The notes: generated from the sequence alone by a model not told the origin. A DNA stretch of 31,340 bases from JBFLYZ01 sp040756415 (GCA_040756415.1 JBFLYZ010000044.1:1-31340), one strand, 5' to 3'. Counted from the first letter of the stretch, positions 22,956 to 30,900 are shown. A program made the numbers and translations.

Positions 22956-23002
22956 GCAAAGATAATCATTGCTTTATTTTATGGTCTAATGGTTATCTTT
23001 GC
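22956..23002. promoter_or_regulatory. Palindromic divergent promoter between dapD and ruvX
   Basis: Two 15-base arms, GCAAAGATAATCATT (22956-22970) and AATGGTTATCTTTGC (22988-23002), are inverted copies with a single mismatch around a 17-base AT-rich centre. Each arm contains an exact -7 box TATCTTTG: minus strand 22964-22957 for dapD, plus strand 22994-23001 for ruvX. For ruvX, TTTA at 22973-22976 stands 17 bases upstream as a -33 element. The dapD side has no good -33 match. Confidence 0.65.
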
Positions 23003-23006
23003 GCGA

Positions 23007-23423
23007 ATGGGAAGGATCATGGCTATTGATTATGGCAGCAAGCGGGTTGGGATAGCCGTTACCGACCCCGGGCGGATCATAGCCAGCGGCCTGACCACCG
23101 TGCACGCGAAGGATGTGATGGAGTTCCTGAAAAGCTATTTTGAAAAGGAGGCGGTGGAAATAATCGTGGTGGGCGAGCCCAAAGGACTGAATAACAAAAA
23201 AGACGAGGTTTCGGCCGCGGCCGACCGGTTCTCGAAAGAGCTGGGCAGGAAATTCCCGGACAAGATCATCGAGCGGCTGGACGAGCGTTTTACTTCGAAG
23301 ATCGCATCGCGCACGCTCATTGAGAGCGGGCTGAAAAAAAAAGACCGGCAGAACAAGGCGCTGGTGGACGAGATCAGCGCAACGCTGATCCTGCAGGATT
23401 ACTTAGAACGAATTAAAAAATGA
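23007..23423 (+). CDS. ruvX: Putative pre-16S rRNA nuclease / Holliday junction resolvase RuvX
   Basis: A 138-residue YqgF-fold RNase-H-like nuclease. Catalytic carboxylates are likely D8 (MAIDYGSKRVG), E57 (VVGEPKG) and D121 (ALVDEISA). The family acts in 16S rRNA 5' maturation, with Holliday junction cleavage also proposed. I take the ATG at 23007 because Bacteroidota members commonly begin MGRI(L/M)AIDYG. An ATG at 23019, preceded by GGAAGG, is the alternative. With the -7 box ending at 23001, a start at 23007 would make the transcript leaderless or nearly so. Its stop overlaps def by four bases. Confidence 0.92.
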   Translation: MGRIMAIDYGSKRVGIAVTDPGRIIASGLTTVHAKDVMEFLKSYFEKEAVEIIVVGEPKGLNNKKDEVSAAADRFSKELGRKFPDKIIERLDERFTSKIASRTLIESGLKKKDRQNKALVDEISATLILQDYLERIKK

Positions 23424-24010
23424 TACTACCGATTGTAGCCTATGGTGACCCGGTGCTGAGAAAAGTAGCGGTCAATATCGATAAGGATTATCCCGGCCTG
23501 AAAGAGCTTATTGCCGATATGTACGAAACCATGTACGAGGCAAAGGGAGTGGGATTGGCAGCGCCCCAGGTGGGGAAGTCGATCCGCCTGTTCATTGTAG
23601 ACGCCAGGCCTTTTTCGGAAGACAAGGATGATGAAGGCAAACCCATACCTGAATACGAGGCGCTGAAGGATTTCAAGAAAGTATTTATCAACGCCCGGAT
23701 CGTGGAGGAGGAAGGGGAGGACTGGCCTTTCAATGAAGGCTGCCTGAGCATACCTACCATACGCGAAGACGTGGAACGGAGAGAAGTGGTCCATATCGAA
23801 TACCTGGACGAAGACTTTAAAAAGCACAAAGAGACCTATGACGGCATTGCCGCCCGTATCATTCAGCATGAATACGACCATATAGAAGGAAAACTGTTCG
23901 TAGACCGTATCAGCGCGCTGCGCAAGCGCATGCTGAAAGGCAAGCTGGCCGATATTTCAAAAGGCAAAGTGGATGTAGCGTACAAAATGCGTTTCCCTGT
24001 ACTCAAATAA
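23420..24010 (+). CDS. def: Peptide deformylase
   Basis: A 196-residue metalloenzyme that removes the N-terminal formyl group from nascent proteins. The three motifs are complete: GVGLAAPQ (43-50), EGCLSIP (106-112, metal ligand C108) and QHEYDH (149-154, ligands H150 and H154, catalytic E151). An insert of acidic residues (EDKDDEGKPIPEYE, about 67-80) is typical of Bacteroidota deformylases. It is translationally coupled to ruvX. Confidence 0.96.
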   Translation: MILPIVAYGDPVLRKVAVNIDKDYPGLKELIADMYETMYEAKGVGLAAPQVGKSIRLFIVDARPFSEDKDDEGKPIPEYEALKDFKKVFINARIVEEEGEDWPFNEGCLSIPTIREDVERREVVHIEYLDEDFKKHKETYDGIAARIIQHEYDHIEGKLFVDRISALRKRMLKGKLADISKGKVDVAYKMRFPVLK

Positions 24011-24015
24011 GCTCT

Positions 24016-24570
24016 ATGAGAACCTATCTGACCTGCCTCCTTATTCCTGCCGCAGCGCTGTTCTCTTCCTGCTCCTCTCCATCAGCGGCCGAGCTGGAAG
24101 CGGAGCGAAAGCAGCATGAGAAGGACTCGCTGCACAAGTTGGTAAAGCACCTCGACTCGCTGGTCTATTACAACCGCAAGGGAGATAAAGTGGACCTGAA
24201 GGTTTCCAATTCGGCCGTAAAGTCGCACCTGGCCTATGCGGAGCGGTATCCCGGTGAGAAAGACGCTGCCCTTTACCTGTTCAGGGCGAGCGATGTGGCC
24301 ATCAATGACCTGAACCAGCCGGCCCTTTCGGTTAAGATACTGGAGGACCTGGTCAGGAGATACCCTGATTTCAAAGAATTGCCCATCTGCTATTTCCAGC
24401 TCGGCACCACCTACGACAACCGGCTGCAGGATACGGCCAAGACAAGGATGTATTATGATCTTTTTCTCGAAAAGTATCCCAATCACGAGCTGGCGCCCCA
24501 GGTAAGAACGCTAAAGACGCTGGTGGGAAAGAATATTGACGATATTATCAGGGATGGAAAGGGGAAGTGA
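24016..24570 (+). CDS. TPR lipoprotein, BamD/YbgF-like
   Basis: A 184-residue lipoprotein. The signal peptide ends in a lipobox LFSSC with the lipidated cysteine at C19. An acidic/basic helix follows, then about three tetratricopeptide repeats (SAVKSHLAYAERYPG, AALYLFRASDVAIN, LEDLVRRYPDFKE, YDLFLEKYPNHELA). The spacing of xxYP turns resembles BamD and CpoB/YbgF periplasmic helpers. The exact role is unknown. It is third in the ruvX-def operon, five bases after def, and its 3' end nearly meets the convergent mannosyltransferase gene. Confidence 0.8.
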   Translation: MRTYLTCLLIPAAALFSSCSSPSAAELEAERKQHEKDSLHKLVKHLDSLVYYNRKGDKVDLKVSNSAVKSHLAYAERYPGEKDAALYLFRASDVAINDLNQPALSVKILEDLVRRYPDFKELPICYFQLGTTYDNRLQDTAKTRMYYDLFLEKYPNHELAPQVRTLKTLVGKNIDDIIRDGKGK

Positions 24571-24572
24571 TT

Positions 24573-25799
24573 TCAGGCCACCCATTGCCCGTTCAAGAAC
24601 CTGTAGAAAAAATACACCTGTAAGCCCGAGTTCAGGGCCAGGCAGAGGATGAATGCCGCGCGTGAGAGCGCTGGCCTGCCGCTGCCGATCAACAAAAAAA
24701 GCGAGAGAAAGCCGGAGGTGAGGGCGAACCAGCCCAGGACCTGTATGTGCTTATAGCTTCCCAGCATGAGCCAGAACAGAAAGGTCATAAAAAAGAAAAT
24801 AAAGACCTGTTTCAGGCTGAACTCATTGCGGAGTACCAAATAATACAAGGCCATGAGGAAAAAAGGAGTAGCAAAGACGAACCTGTTCAGGCTGAACAGG
24901 CTCCCTCCGCGGATCAGAAAAATCAGCAGGGCTATACCGCTCAGGTACAGGATGGAGAAAAGCACCTCCCTGGGCAAGGTGCGGATGCGGCCTTTGATGC
25001 ACAGGAAAAGGAAGGCTAGCCCGGCAACAAAGCCAGCCAGTAATGCCGTTCCGTCAAGCCTAACGATCTTATCCCCGCCCCAGGATGTCAGCGGGAATTC
25101 AGGCCAGCCAGGGTTATTGCCCCAGGCCTTCTGCGCTTCGAAAAATGAGGTAAAGCTGCCGGTAAAAGCATACTGATATGTTAATGCGATTGCCATCCCC
25201 GCAAGAGAAAACATAACCGGCAGGAGCATTCGGGCAAACGATGGCCTGGTCAGACCCGCAGAGCAAAGCTCCGTTATGATGATGGCGGGTATGAGAACGG
25301 TGGTGACCGGGCGCGCCATGCCGCAAAGCATAAAGCCCAGGCAGAGGAGAGGGGTGTTGTTTTTATGATACCCCGCCAGCACGGCCAGGGAAGCAATAAA
25401 AAAAACCGCTTCGCTGTAGGGCAGGAACATGAAGATCAGGCTGGGAACGGAAGCCGAAAGAAGCAAGAGCCTCGTGGTCCACCCCCATACCGCCCCGGCA
25501 AAGGCCAGGGAGACCATAAAGAGCAGGCCGTTCAGGATGGATATCCCCACAGGTCCGAGAGCCGATAGTTTCCAGATAAGCGGAAACAAGGGGAAGAAGG
25601 CTGAAGTATAAATGTCTTCGTATCCGTGCTCAGCGATCTTCAGGTAGTGCTGCGCATCCCAGTTCAGAAGTGAAGAGCCCGTGAGCAGACCGGTCTTTCC
25701 AAAGCCGTTCGATGCCAGGTAAAAAACCAATAGCAGGGCGGAGTAGTAAAAAAACAGGACGGAAAAGTTCTTAAACGCGCTTCGGAGAGTGCCGTGCAT
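24573..25799 (-). CDS. Multi-pass membrane mannosyltransferase, PIG-V-like
   Basis: A 408-residue membrane protein with about ten hydrophobic helices. The first large loop carries NWDAQHYLKIAEHGY (46-60) and AFFPLFP (67-73), followed by YSEAVFF and GMARP. This is the signature of PIG-V/GPI mannosyltransferase-2-like GT-C enzymes, where the WD aspartate is essential. Bacterial homologues probably use a polyprenyl-phosphate sugar on the outer face of the inner membrane; the acceptor is unknown. It starts eight bases after the T9SS repeat protein stop, so the two may share a transcript. Confidence 0.8.
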   Translation of the reverse strand: MHGTLRSAFKNFSVLFFYYSALLLVFYLASNGFGKTGLLTGSSLLNWDAQHYLKIAEHGYEDIYTSAFFPLFPLIWKLSALGPVGISILNGLLFMVSLAFAGAVWGWTTRLLLLSASVPSLIFMFLPYSEAVFFIASLAVLAGYHKNNTPLLCLGFMLCGMARPVTTVLIPAIIITELCSAGLTRPSFARMLLPVMFSLAGMAIALTYQYAFTGSFTSFFEAQKAWGNNPGWPEFPLTSWGGDKIVRLDGTALLAGFVAGLAFLFLCIKGRIRTLPREVLFSILYLSGIALLIFLIRGGSLFSLNRFVFATPFFLMALYYLVLRNEFSLKQVFIFFFMTFLFWLMLGSYKHIQVLGWFALTSGFLSLFLLIGSGRPALSRAAFILCLALNSGLQVYFFYRFLNGQWVA

Positions 25800-25807
25800 A
25801 AGCTGTA

Positions 25808-27289
25808 CTAGTCAAGAAACACGAATTTTCCCCTGGAAAGCACATGGTTGTCCTGGTCAAGGAAAGTGTACAGATAGGTCCCCGGGCTTAAATCCCCCCT
25901 GTGTAAAACAAAGTTGTTCTGATCGCTGATTACCGACATTACTTCTTTGCCAAGCATATCGGTGACAAAGAACGTTATTTTTTTATTGGAAGAATTAATA
26001 TAAGGATGCGATATGGTAATGTGCTCCTGTGCCGGGTTGGGATACAGCGAGGCCGCCTGTTCATCGGGCAGGATGGACGGGAGCCCTACAGCGCAACTGA
26101 TCGTATCGCTGTAATTGGCTATGGACAGGGTGTAGTTCATGACGATGGTATCGCGTTTCACGTAAACGGTGTAAATATCCTCGTTGCCCTGGCCGTAAGA
26201 GGTGGTTGTGCCAGCGAACAGCAAACCTCCGTCAATGGTCCTTATCACGCTGTAACCTTCCTCGTCACCGCTGCCCCCGAAAGCGGGGCCTGCCATCCAC
26301 CATCCGTTGGCGTCAAGGCGCATCATATAAAGGCCTTTGCCGCCCGAGCCGCATGCGCTGCATCTGCCCGAAACGGCATAGCCATTGTCGGGGGTTTGAA
26401 CCACATCCCTAGTTACCACATTGTTTATCCTGCTCCATGTTTCATTAGCCAGGTTATCGATCTTCACAATATACGACTGCTCATTTCCCGTATTCAGGCT
26501 GTCGGTCATCCCTACCAGGATAAACCCACCGTCAGAGGTGGTATCTAAACCGAGGCCGTAATCGGCCCTTGTGCTTCCATAGGTCCTCGTTTGGAAAGCA
26601 TTTCCGTAGCTGTCCAGGAGCAGCAGGTAAAAATCCCTGTTTCCGGCACCAAAGCTTTGCGTTTCCCCGATCATTGCGAAGGCCGTATCGCTGAACAACA
26701 TGATCTTGCTGCCCAGGTCGTCCGCAGCGCCACCGTATGTTTTGGTCCACACCGTATTGCCGTTCTTATCCAATCGCACCGCGTACGCGTCTTTTCCGCC
26801 ATTGCCGAAGCTGTACGTTTCTCCGCATACCACAAAGCCGCTGTCACCGGTTTGCGCGATCGAGTAAATGAAATCCCAGTTGCTGCCGCCCAAGGTACGG
26901 CTCCAGATGATATTTCCCCAGGAATTGATCCTGACAATGTAGCCATCGTAGCCTCCGTTGCCAAAGCTATTGGTGAATCCCGCAAGGGCATAGCCCCCGT
27001 CAAAGGTGCTGACGAGAGACCGGCCCTTTTCAGAGCCTGCACCGCCATAGGCGCGCGACCACCTGACCGTACGGTCGGCCCCCGTTTTGATGAAATACAT
27101 ATCGTTCAAGCCCAGGCATTCATTATTGCTGGTCCCGATGATGGCGAAGCCGCTATCCGCGGTTTGGGTCATATCGCCAAAATCCTCAGAGAAAGGAGTG
27201 CCGTAATTATACACCCAGGCCGTATCGGGCTGAGCATGTAATACAGCAGACAGGCTGATGAGCAGAATGGCAGTCAGTGAACGCTGCAT
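25808..27289 (-). CDS. Secreted repeat protein with T9SS type A sorting domain
   Basis: A 493-residue exported protein. The signal peptide SLTAILLISLSAVLHAQ sets the start at ATG 27289; a longer reading has a non-signal leader. Residues about 25-390 contain seven or so repeats of roughly 50 residues with the pattern DGGxxxxGxTxSFGxGxxDxYxxRLDxxGNxxWxxTYGG. This is a blade-like unit seen in many Bacteroidota delta-60-type proteins and predicts a beta-propeller. The C-terminus from SLYPNPAQEH on is a T9SS type A sorting domain ending in SRGKFVFLD. No enzymatic residues are evident. TACATTTA (27315-27308) is a likely -7 box. Confidence 0.85.
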   Translation of the reverse strand: MQRSLTAILLISLSAVLHAQPDTAWVYNYGTPFSEDFGDMTQTADSGFAIIGTSNNECLGLNDMYFIKTGADRTVRWSRAYGGAGSEKGRSLVSTFDGGYALAGFTNSFGNGGYDGYIVRINSWGNIIWSRTLGGSNWDFIYSIAQTGDSGFVVCGETYSFGNGGKDAYAVRLDKNGNTVWTKTYGGAADDLGSKIMLFSDTAFAMIGETQSFGAGNRDFYLLLLDSYGNAFQTRTYGSTRADYGLGLDTTSDGGFILVGMTDSLNTGNEQSYIVKIDNLANETWSRINNVVTRDVVQTPDNGYAVSGRCSACGSGGKGLYMMRLDANGWWMAGPAFGGSGDEEGYSVIRTIDGGLLFAGTTTSYGQGNEDIYTVYVKRDTIVMNYTLSIANYSDTISCAVGLPSILPDEQAASLYPNPAQEHITISHPYINSSNKKITFFVTDMLGKEVMSVISDQNNFVLHRGDLSPGTYLYTFLDQDNHVLSRGKFVFLD

Positions 27290-27307
27290 CTGTTTTGCAT
27301 TGTTAGG

Positions 27308-27315
27308 TAAATGTA
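27308..27315 (-). promoter_or_regulatory. Candidate -7 box of the T9SS repeat protein gene
   Basis: TACATTTA on the minus strand, one base off the TAnnTTTG consensus, lies 18 bases before the ATG at 27289. No -33 TTTG is found at the right distance. Confidence 0.4.
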
Positions 27316-27334
27316 CTAATAATTCAACTATTTT

Positions 27335-27342
27335 TACTTTCG
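27335..27342 (+). promoter_or_regulatory. Candidate -7 box of the methyltransferase gene
   Basis: TACTTTCG on the plus strand, one base off TAnnTTTG, lies 17 bases before the ATG at 27360. The spacing matches other boxes in the window. It stands 19 bases from the divergent box for the neighbouring gene. Confidence 0.4.
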
Positions 27343-27359
27343 CAAGCAAACCCGCACGA

Positions 27360-28208
27360 ATGGATTTAAAATCGATATACAGGTTCCTTTCCCCGCGCTA
27401 CCAGAAGCTGTTCAATGAGTATCCCGTTGAGTTCAGGCCCCGCTACGGCCACGGAAAACCGGCCAATGCAGGCCTTCAGGCCCTAATCGAGGCCAATCGT
27501 GCCGAATATAAAGACCGCCTTTCCTTCATTCTCTCCCTGAAAGACCCTATTCAGCAGATAAGACCCGCGGAAAAGGAAAGCGATCCGGCCCAGCCGGCAT
27601 GGAACAACGGTTTTTTGCCCGGGCTCGACATTGCCGCGCTGTATGCGTTCATGAAGTTTTTCTCGCCCCGTCTCTACGTTGAGATCGGCTCGGGTAATTC
27701 CACCAAGGTGGCCAGGAAAGCGATCCGGGATTTTGGCCTGGCCACCAAGATCTGTTCGATCGATCCTTTTCCCAGGGCGGAGATCGATTCGCTGGCCGAT
27801 AAGGTCATACGCCAGCCGCTGGAAAGCATGGCCGATCTCTCGTTTGTTGATGAGCTTCAGCCCAACGATATCCTGTTCATCGACAATTCGCACAGGAGCT
27901 TTCCCAACTCGGATGTAACGGTATGCTTCCTGGAATTACTGCCCCGGCTCAGGCCCGGAGTGGTGGTGCATATTCACGATATCTATCTTCCTTACGATTA
28001 CCCGCAGTTCATGTGCGATCGCTTTTACAACGAGCAATACCTGCTGGCCTGCTACCTGCTCGGGGGAACGCAGGTAAAGACCATTATGCCGAACTATTTC
28101 GTTAGCGAGGATAAAGAGCTGTCGGGCCTCCTTGCGCCATTATGGGAGCACCTGAACCTGCAGGGCGTTGAAAGGCATGGAGGGTCGTACTGGATGGTCA
28201 GGTGTTAG
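27360..28208 (+). CDS. Class I SAM-dependent methyltransferase
   Basis: A 282-residue soluble protein. Motif I, YVEIGSGNS, is at 106-114. SIDP (133-136) supplies the acid that holds the ribose, and DNSH (175-178) and HIHDI (204-208) follow as in the Methyltransferase_24 group. Those members often sit in glycan or secondary metabolite loci. The substrate is unknown; the first 80 residues are a helical extension. The ATG at 27360 follows a -7-like box by 17 bases. An earlier in-frame start would run into the neighbouring gene's signal peptide. The stop codon TAG is also the first three bases of the heptamer repeat. Confidence 0.85.
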   Translation: MDLKSIYRFLSPRYQKLFNEYPVEFRPRYGHGKPANAGLQALIEANRAEYKDRLSFILSLKDPIQQIRPAEKESDPAQPAWNNGFLPGLDIAALYAFMKFFSPRLYVEIGSGNSTKVARKAIRDFGLATKICSIDPFPRAEIDSLADKVIRQPLESMADLSFVDELQPNDILFIDNSHRSFPNSDVTVCFLELLPRLRPGVVVHIHDIYLPYDYPQFMCDRFYNEQYLLACYLLGGTQVKTIMPNYFVSEDKELSGLLAPLWEHLNLQGVERHGGSYWMVRC

Positions 28209-28261
28209 ATGCTGGATATTGGATGTTAGAGGTTGGATCTTGGATCTTGGATGTTGGACGA
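28206..28261. repeat. Eight heptamer tandem repeats, consensus TGGATNT
   Basis: Read in steps of seven the units are TAGATGC, TGGATAT, TGGATGT, TAGAGGT, TGGATCT, TGGATCT, TGGATGT and TGGACGA. The array fills most of the 64 bases between the convergent methyltransferase and kinase genes. No terminator hairpin is seen there. Similar TTGGAT/TTAGAT arrays occur, from memory, between genes of other environmental Bacteroidota; their function is unknown. Confidence 0.85.
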
Positions 28262-28272
28262 ACATCAACTGA

Positions 28273-29130
28273 CTAGTTTTCCGTTTCCAGGTGATAAAGT
28301 GTTAATCCCGCAATAGGCGTTTCGATCACCTTGTCCAGCGTCACTCCTTTTTCTTCGGCCACCCTTCTCAATATATTGCTGAAATAATATCCTACCGAGC
28401 CAGCGCAACCCATTTTCACTTCTTTATACTTAGGGTATTTGCAGATATGCTTATCGAAAAAGTCGCGGAAACAGGAGGCGACCAGGTTACTGCAATACGG
28501 CTCGTCCAGCTTTTGAAAGATGTATCTGGTAAAGGAGGCCAGGTAGCGGTTGGGGAAAGGCTGTTTGTAAACAGCATCCAGTATCTCGGCCCGCCCGATC
28601 TTGAACCGCTCGTAAAAGCCGGCAGCCAGGTGCCCCGGAAGCTCTCCGCTTAGGTAAGCCGAAATAAACAGCTTGCCGATCACGGCCCCGCTGCCTTCAT
28701 CGCCCAGGATAAAGCCGAGCGAAGGAATATTCTCCTTTATCTCCCTTCCATCGTAGTAGCAGGAATTGGAGCCGGTTCCCAGTATGGCCGCTATGCCTTC
28801 CTGCCTGCCGCAAAGCGCCCGCGCTGCCCCCAGCAGGTCGTGCTCCACCTCAACCCTGGATCCGGGAAAAACCTGGCTGAGCGCATCGGAAACGATCCTT
28901 TTTTTGTCTTCGGTGCCGCAGCCCGCCCCATAGAAGTATATTGCCGGCTCATGCCCGCCAAGATGCACTGAAAGATGAGGGAGAAGGGAGGAGCGGAGCT
29001 CACCGGCAATGGCACCGGTGGAAACGAAGTAGGGATTAAAGCCGATAGTGGAGAACTGCAGGATGTTCTTCTTTTCAGTTATCAGTCTCCAGTCGGTCTT
29101 GGTAGAGCCGCTGTCGGCAACAAGTAGCAT
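28273..29130 (-). CDS. BadF/BadG/BcrA/BcrD-type ATPase, probable N-acetylglucosamine kinase
   Basis: A 285-residue ASKHA-fold kinase. Phosphate-1 is ADSGSTKTDW (5-14), the catalytic aspartate is likely D98 (EHDLLGAARAL), phosphate-2 is ILGTGSNS (116-123), and GDEGSGAVIGK (143-153) follows. The single-domain size and the GTGSNS/GDEGSG pair fit eukaryote-like N-acetylglucosamine kinases better than the benzoyl-CoA reductase activators, which carry an Fe-S cysteine pair. It probably phosphorylates an amino sugar in cell wall recycling. A -7-like box TATCTTTA is at 29154-29147. A small hairpin GCGGA/TCCGC (29133-29146) fills the leader. Confidence 0.85.
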   Translation of the reverse strand: MLLVADSGSTKTDWRLITEKKNILQFSTIGFNPYFVSTGAIAGELRSSLLPHLSVHLGGHEPAIYFYGAGCGTEDKKRIVSDALSQVFPGSRVEVEHDLLGAARALCGRQEGIAAILGTGSNSCYYDGREIKENIPSLGFILGDEGSGAVIGKLFISAYLSGELPGHLAAGFYERFKIGRAEILDAVYKQPFPNRYLASFTRYIFQKLDEPYCSNLVASCFRDFFDKHICKYPKYKEVKMGCAGSVGYYFSNILRRVAEEKGVTLDKVIETPIAGLTLYHLETEN

Positions 29131-29146
29131 ACGCGGATATTTCCGC

Positions 29147-29154
29147 TAAAGATA
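29147..29154 (-). promoter_or_regulatory. Candidate -7 box of the BadF-type kinase
   Basis: TATCTTTA on the minus strand is one base off TAnnTTTG and stands 16 bases before the ATG at 29130. A five-base-pair hairpin GCGGA-TATT-TCCGC lies between box and start and would be at the very 5' end of the transcript. Confidence 0.4.
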
Positions 29155-29170
29155 AAAACTAAGGACCGTT

Positions 29171-29596
29171 TCAGGCTAAAAGGATAAGGATTTTGTCGCC
29201 AGCCAGTTTGACCGGGAAGGAGCGGAGCTTTTCCTTTGCCGGTCCGGCCTTTACATTGCCTTCCATGTCGAATTCAGCGCCATGCGAGCTGCACAGTATG
29301 CGCGAAGTGGTAGGGGAAAGCGGATTGGCATTATGGGTACATTGCATATAAAGGGCCGTAAACGCGTTATCCGGCTTCCTGATCAGAAGGATATCGTATT
29401 CCAGCTTGCTGGTACGCAGGAGCAGCACATTGCTATCTTTCGGGAACGAGAGCAGGTCTACCTCTATCTTTCCGTCCTGCTCATAGGCTTTGATCACGGA
29501 AAGGGTGGAGCAGGACTGCAGCGATGATACCGCAGCCCCGGCTCCAATGGCCATGCATGCAAAGCAGCTTTTCCGTATAAAGTCCCTTCTGTCCAT
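29171..29596 (-). CDS. Exported Rieske [2Fe-2S] protein, probable lipoprotein
   Basis: A 141-residue Rieske protein. The cluster ligands are C86 and H88 (CTH) with C102 and H105 (CSSH), the C-x-H and C-x2-H pairs of a Rieske domain. The N-terminus has RRDFIRK, a twin-arginine-like signal, followed by a hydrophobic stretch and SLQSC (C29), a plausible lipobox. That suggests export folded with its cluster through Tat and then lipidation. It is the last gene of the operon, two bases after the barrel protein stop. The partner and potential are unknown; it is too small and isolated for a bc1 subunit. Confidence 0.88.
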   Translation of the reverse strand: MDRRDFIRKSCFACMAIGAGAAVSSLQSCSTLSVIKAYEQDGKIEVDLLSFPKDSNVLLLRTSKLEYDILLIRKPDNAFTALYMQCTHNANPLSPTTSRILCSSHGAEFDMEGNVKAGPAKEKLRSFPVKLAGDKILILLA

Positions 29597-29598
29597 TT

Positions 29599-30801
29599 TC
29601 AGAACCAGATGCCTATTCCCAGGTTGATGTAGTTTTTAGGCTTATCACCGTCTTTGGCGGTGGAGAATGTCTGATAATCGGCTTTAATGACCGAGCCCTG
29701 CGACATTTTATATCCCAGTCCTATTGTAATATTGGACCGGTTGTACGCATCGTTTCTCAACGAATCGATGTAGTACCCTGCATGCGTGTCGTACGACTCG
29801 TAACGCGCAAAAATAACCAATTTATCTTCTGTCTTCTTATATGTTTCAAGCAGGTTGTAACCCAGCTCAGCATAAAATCCGTTCATGGCCGAACCGAGGT
29901 CCTTTCCCGTGAACCTGTTGTATTTCTCCGTGTTCGACAGGTTAGCCAGGATGTATTGCCCCCTGAGCTCGATGCCCTTCCACTGGTAGCGCAGGTCAAA
30001 GCCCATCATCATAATGCCCACCACCGATGAATCGGCCCTTTTCTGAGCGTAATCGAGCGAATCTTCCAGCCACAGGCCCTCGTAGAGCTTCGACTCGCTT
30101 TCGCCAAAGTAGCCGGCTACGCCTATTTTAAGGCCCGGTACTCCGTAATAATCGAGCTTGGCCGAAAAGTCGGGCGAGGTCATGTACGACTTGCTGCCCT
30201 TTTGCCTGCCCCCACGGAGCCCGCTGCTGCCGCTGAACTTGCCGCCTCCGTCATAGCCGCTGAAACCGTTCACCGCGTACAACTGGTATTTAAGAGAGAT
30301 CGCGTCAAACTTACCCGTGATGCCCAGGCCGATCTCCCTCCAGGTGGTGGGTACGATATTGGCATCGATCTGCGGGCGCAGCACACCGTTGAAGGTGGTC
30401 GGCTCGTGGTATTCGCTGATGATACCCATGGGTATGACCATGAGACCGGCACGGAAGTCGATCCACTGGCGGATGTGATAATTGATAAAGGCCTGCTCCA
30501 CATATAATTCGCTCACGTGCTCGAATTCCACTTCGCTCACGAAATGCGTACGCTTATTGAACTTGTAGCCCATGAACATGACCAGCCGGTTTACATCCAG
30601 GAAAGCGTTGTGGCGAGCGGTGTCACCGACCTGTTTGGTGAAATCCACGTGTCCATAAGCTCCTATGGTGAGGTTATTATCGCCCGTAGCCTGAACGATC
30701 TTGTTCACCGCGTTCAGGGGTTCGTTGCTGACGCTGTCGGTCTGAGCCGCCATCATTCCAGTGGCAGCGATGAATAAGGAAAGTGTTAGATTTTTTTTCA
30801 T
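29599..30801 (-). CDS. Outer-membrane beta-barrel, porin-like
   Basis: A 400-residue protein with signal peptide (LTLSLFIAATGMMAA). It then shows alternating amphipathic strands separated by turns, ending in the C-terminal aromatic IGIWF that marks barrels recognised by BAM. The opening NLTIGAYGHVDFTKQ and the middle HFVSEVEFEHVSELYVEQAFINYHI resemble Bacteroidota porin families of the OprO/P type. No plug or carboxypeptidase-like domain is present, so it is not TonB-dependent. Substrate is unknown. It is co-transcribed with the Rieske gene and preceded by a strong leader hairpin. Confidence 0.82.
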   Translation of the reverse strand: MKKNLTLSLFIAATGMMAAQTDSVSNEPLNAVNKIVQATGDNNLTIGAYGHVDFTKQVGDTARHNAFLDVNRLVMFMGYKFNKRTHFVSEVEFEHVSELYVEQAFINYHIRQWIDFRAGLMVIPMGIISEYHEPTTFNGVLRPQIDANIVPTTWREIGLGITGKFDAISLKYQLYAVNGFSGYDGGGKFSGSSGLRGGRQKGSKSYMTSPDFSAKLDYYGVPGLKIGVAGYFGESESKLYEGLWLEDSLDYAQKRADSSVVGIMMMGFDLRYQWKGIELRGQYILANLSNTEKYNRFTGKDLGSAMNGFYAELGYNLLETYKKTEDKLVIFARYESYDTHAGYYIDSLRNDAYNRSNITIGLGYKMSQGSVIKADYQTFSTAKDGDKPKNYINLGIGIWF

Positions 30802-30841
30802 AGTGTTTTACTTAGGCTTATTGTTGGTTTATCTGTAGAAG

Positions 30842-30896
30842 GTGCAGTCCCCGCGTGCCTGTTACCAATACCCGCAGAACAGAGCGGGAACCGCAC
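30842..30896 (-). promoter_or_regulatory. Long leader hairpin upstream of the barrel gene
   Basis: In minus-strand RNA, GTGCGGTTCCCGC (30896-30884) pairs along all 13 positions with GCGGGGACTGCAC (30854-30842), including two G-U pairs that would be A-C mismatches in the opposite strand. An inner helix CTGTT/AACAG closes a 14-base loop. CCCGC can alternatively pair with GCGGG at 30875-30871. No U-tract follows, so a simple terminator is unlikely. It lies 40 bases before the barrel ATG. Confidence 0.5.
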
Positions 30897-30900
30897 TTGT

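Noticed and set aside
26591..27241. A 216-residue open frame on the plus strand
   Set aside because: Antisense to the T9SS repeat gene and produced by its repeated codons.
28206..28261. CRISPR array
   Set aside because: The units are seven bases without spacers and no cas genes are near; it is a simple tandem repeat.
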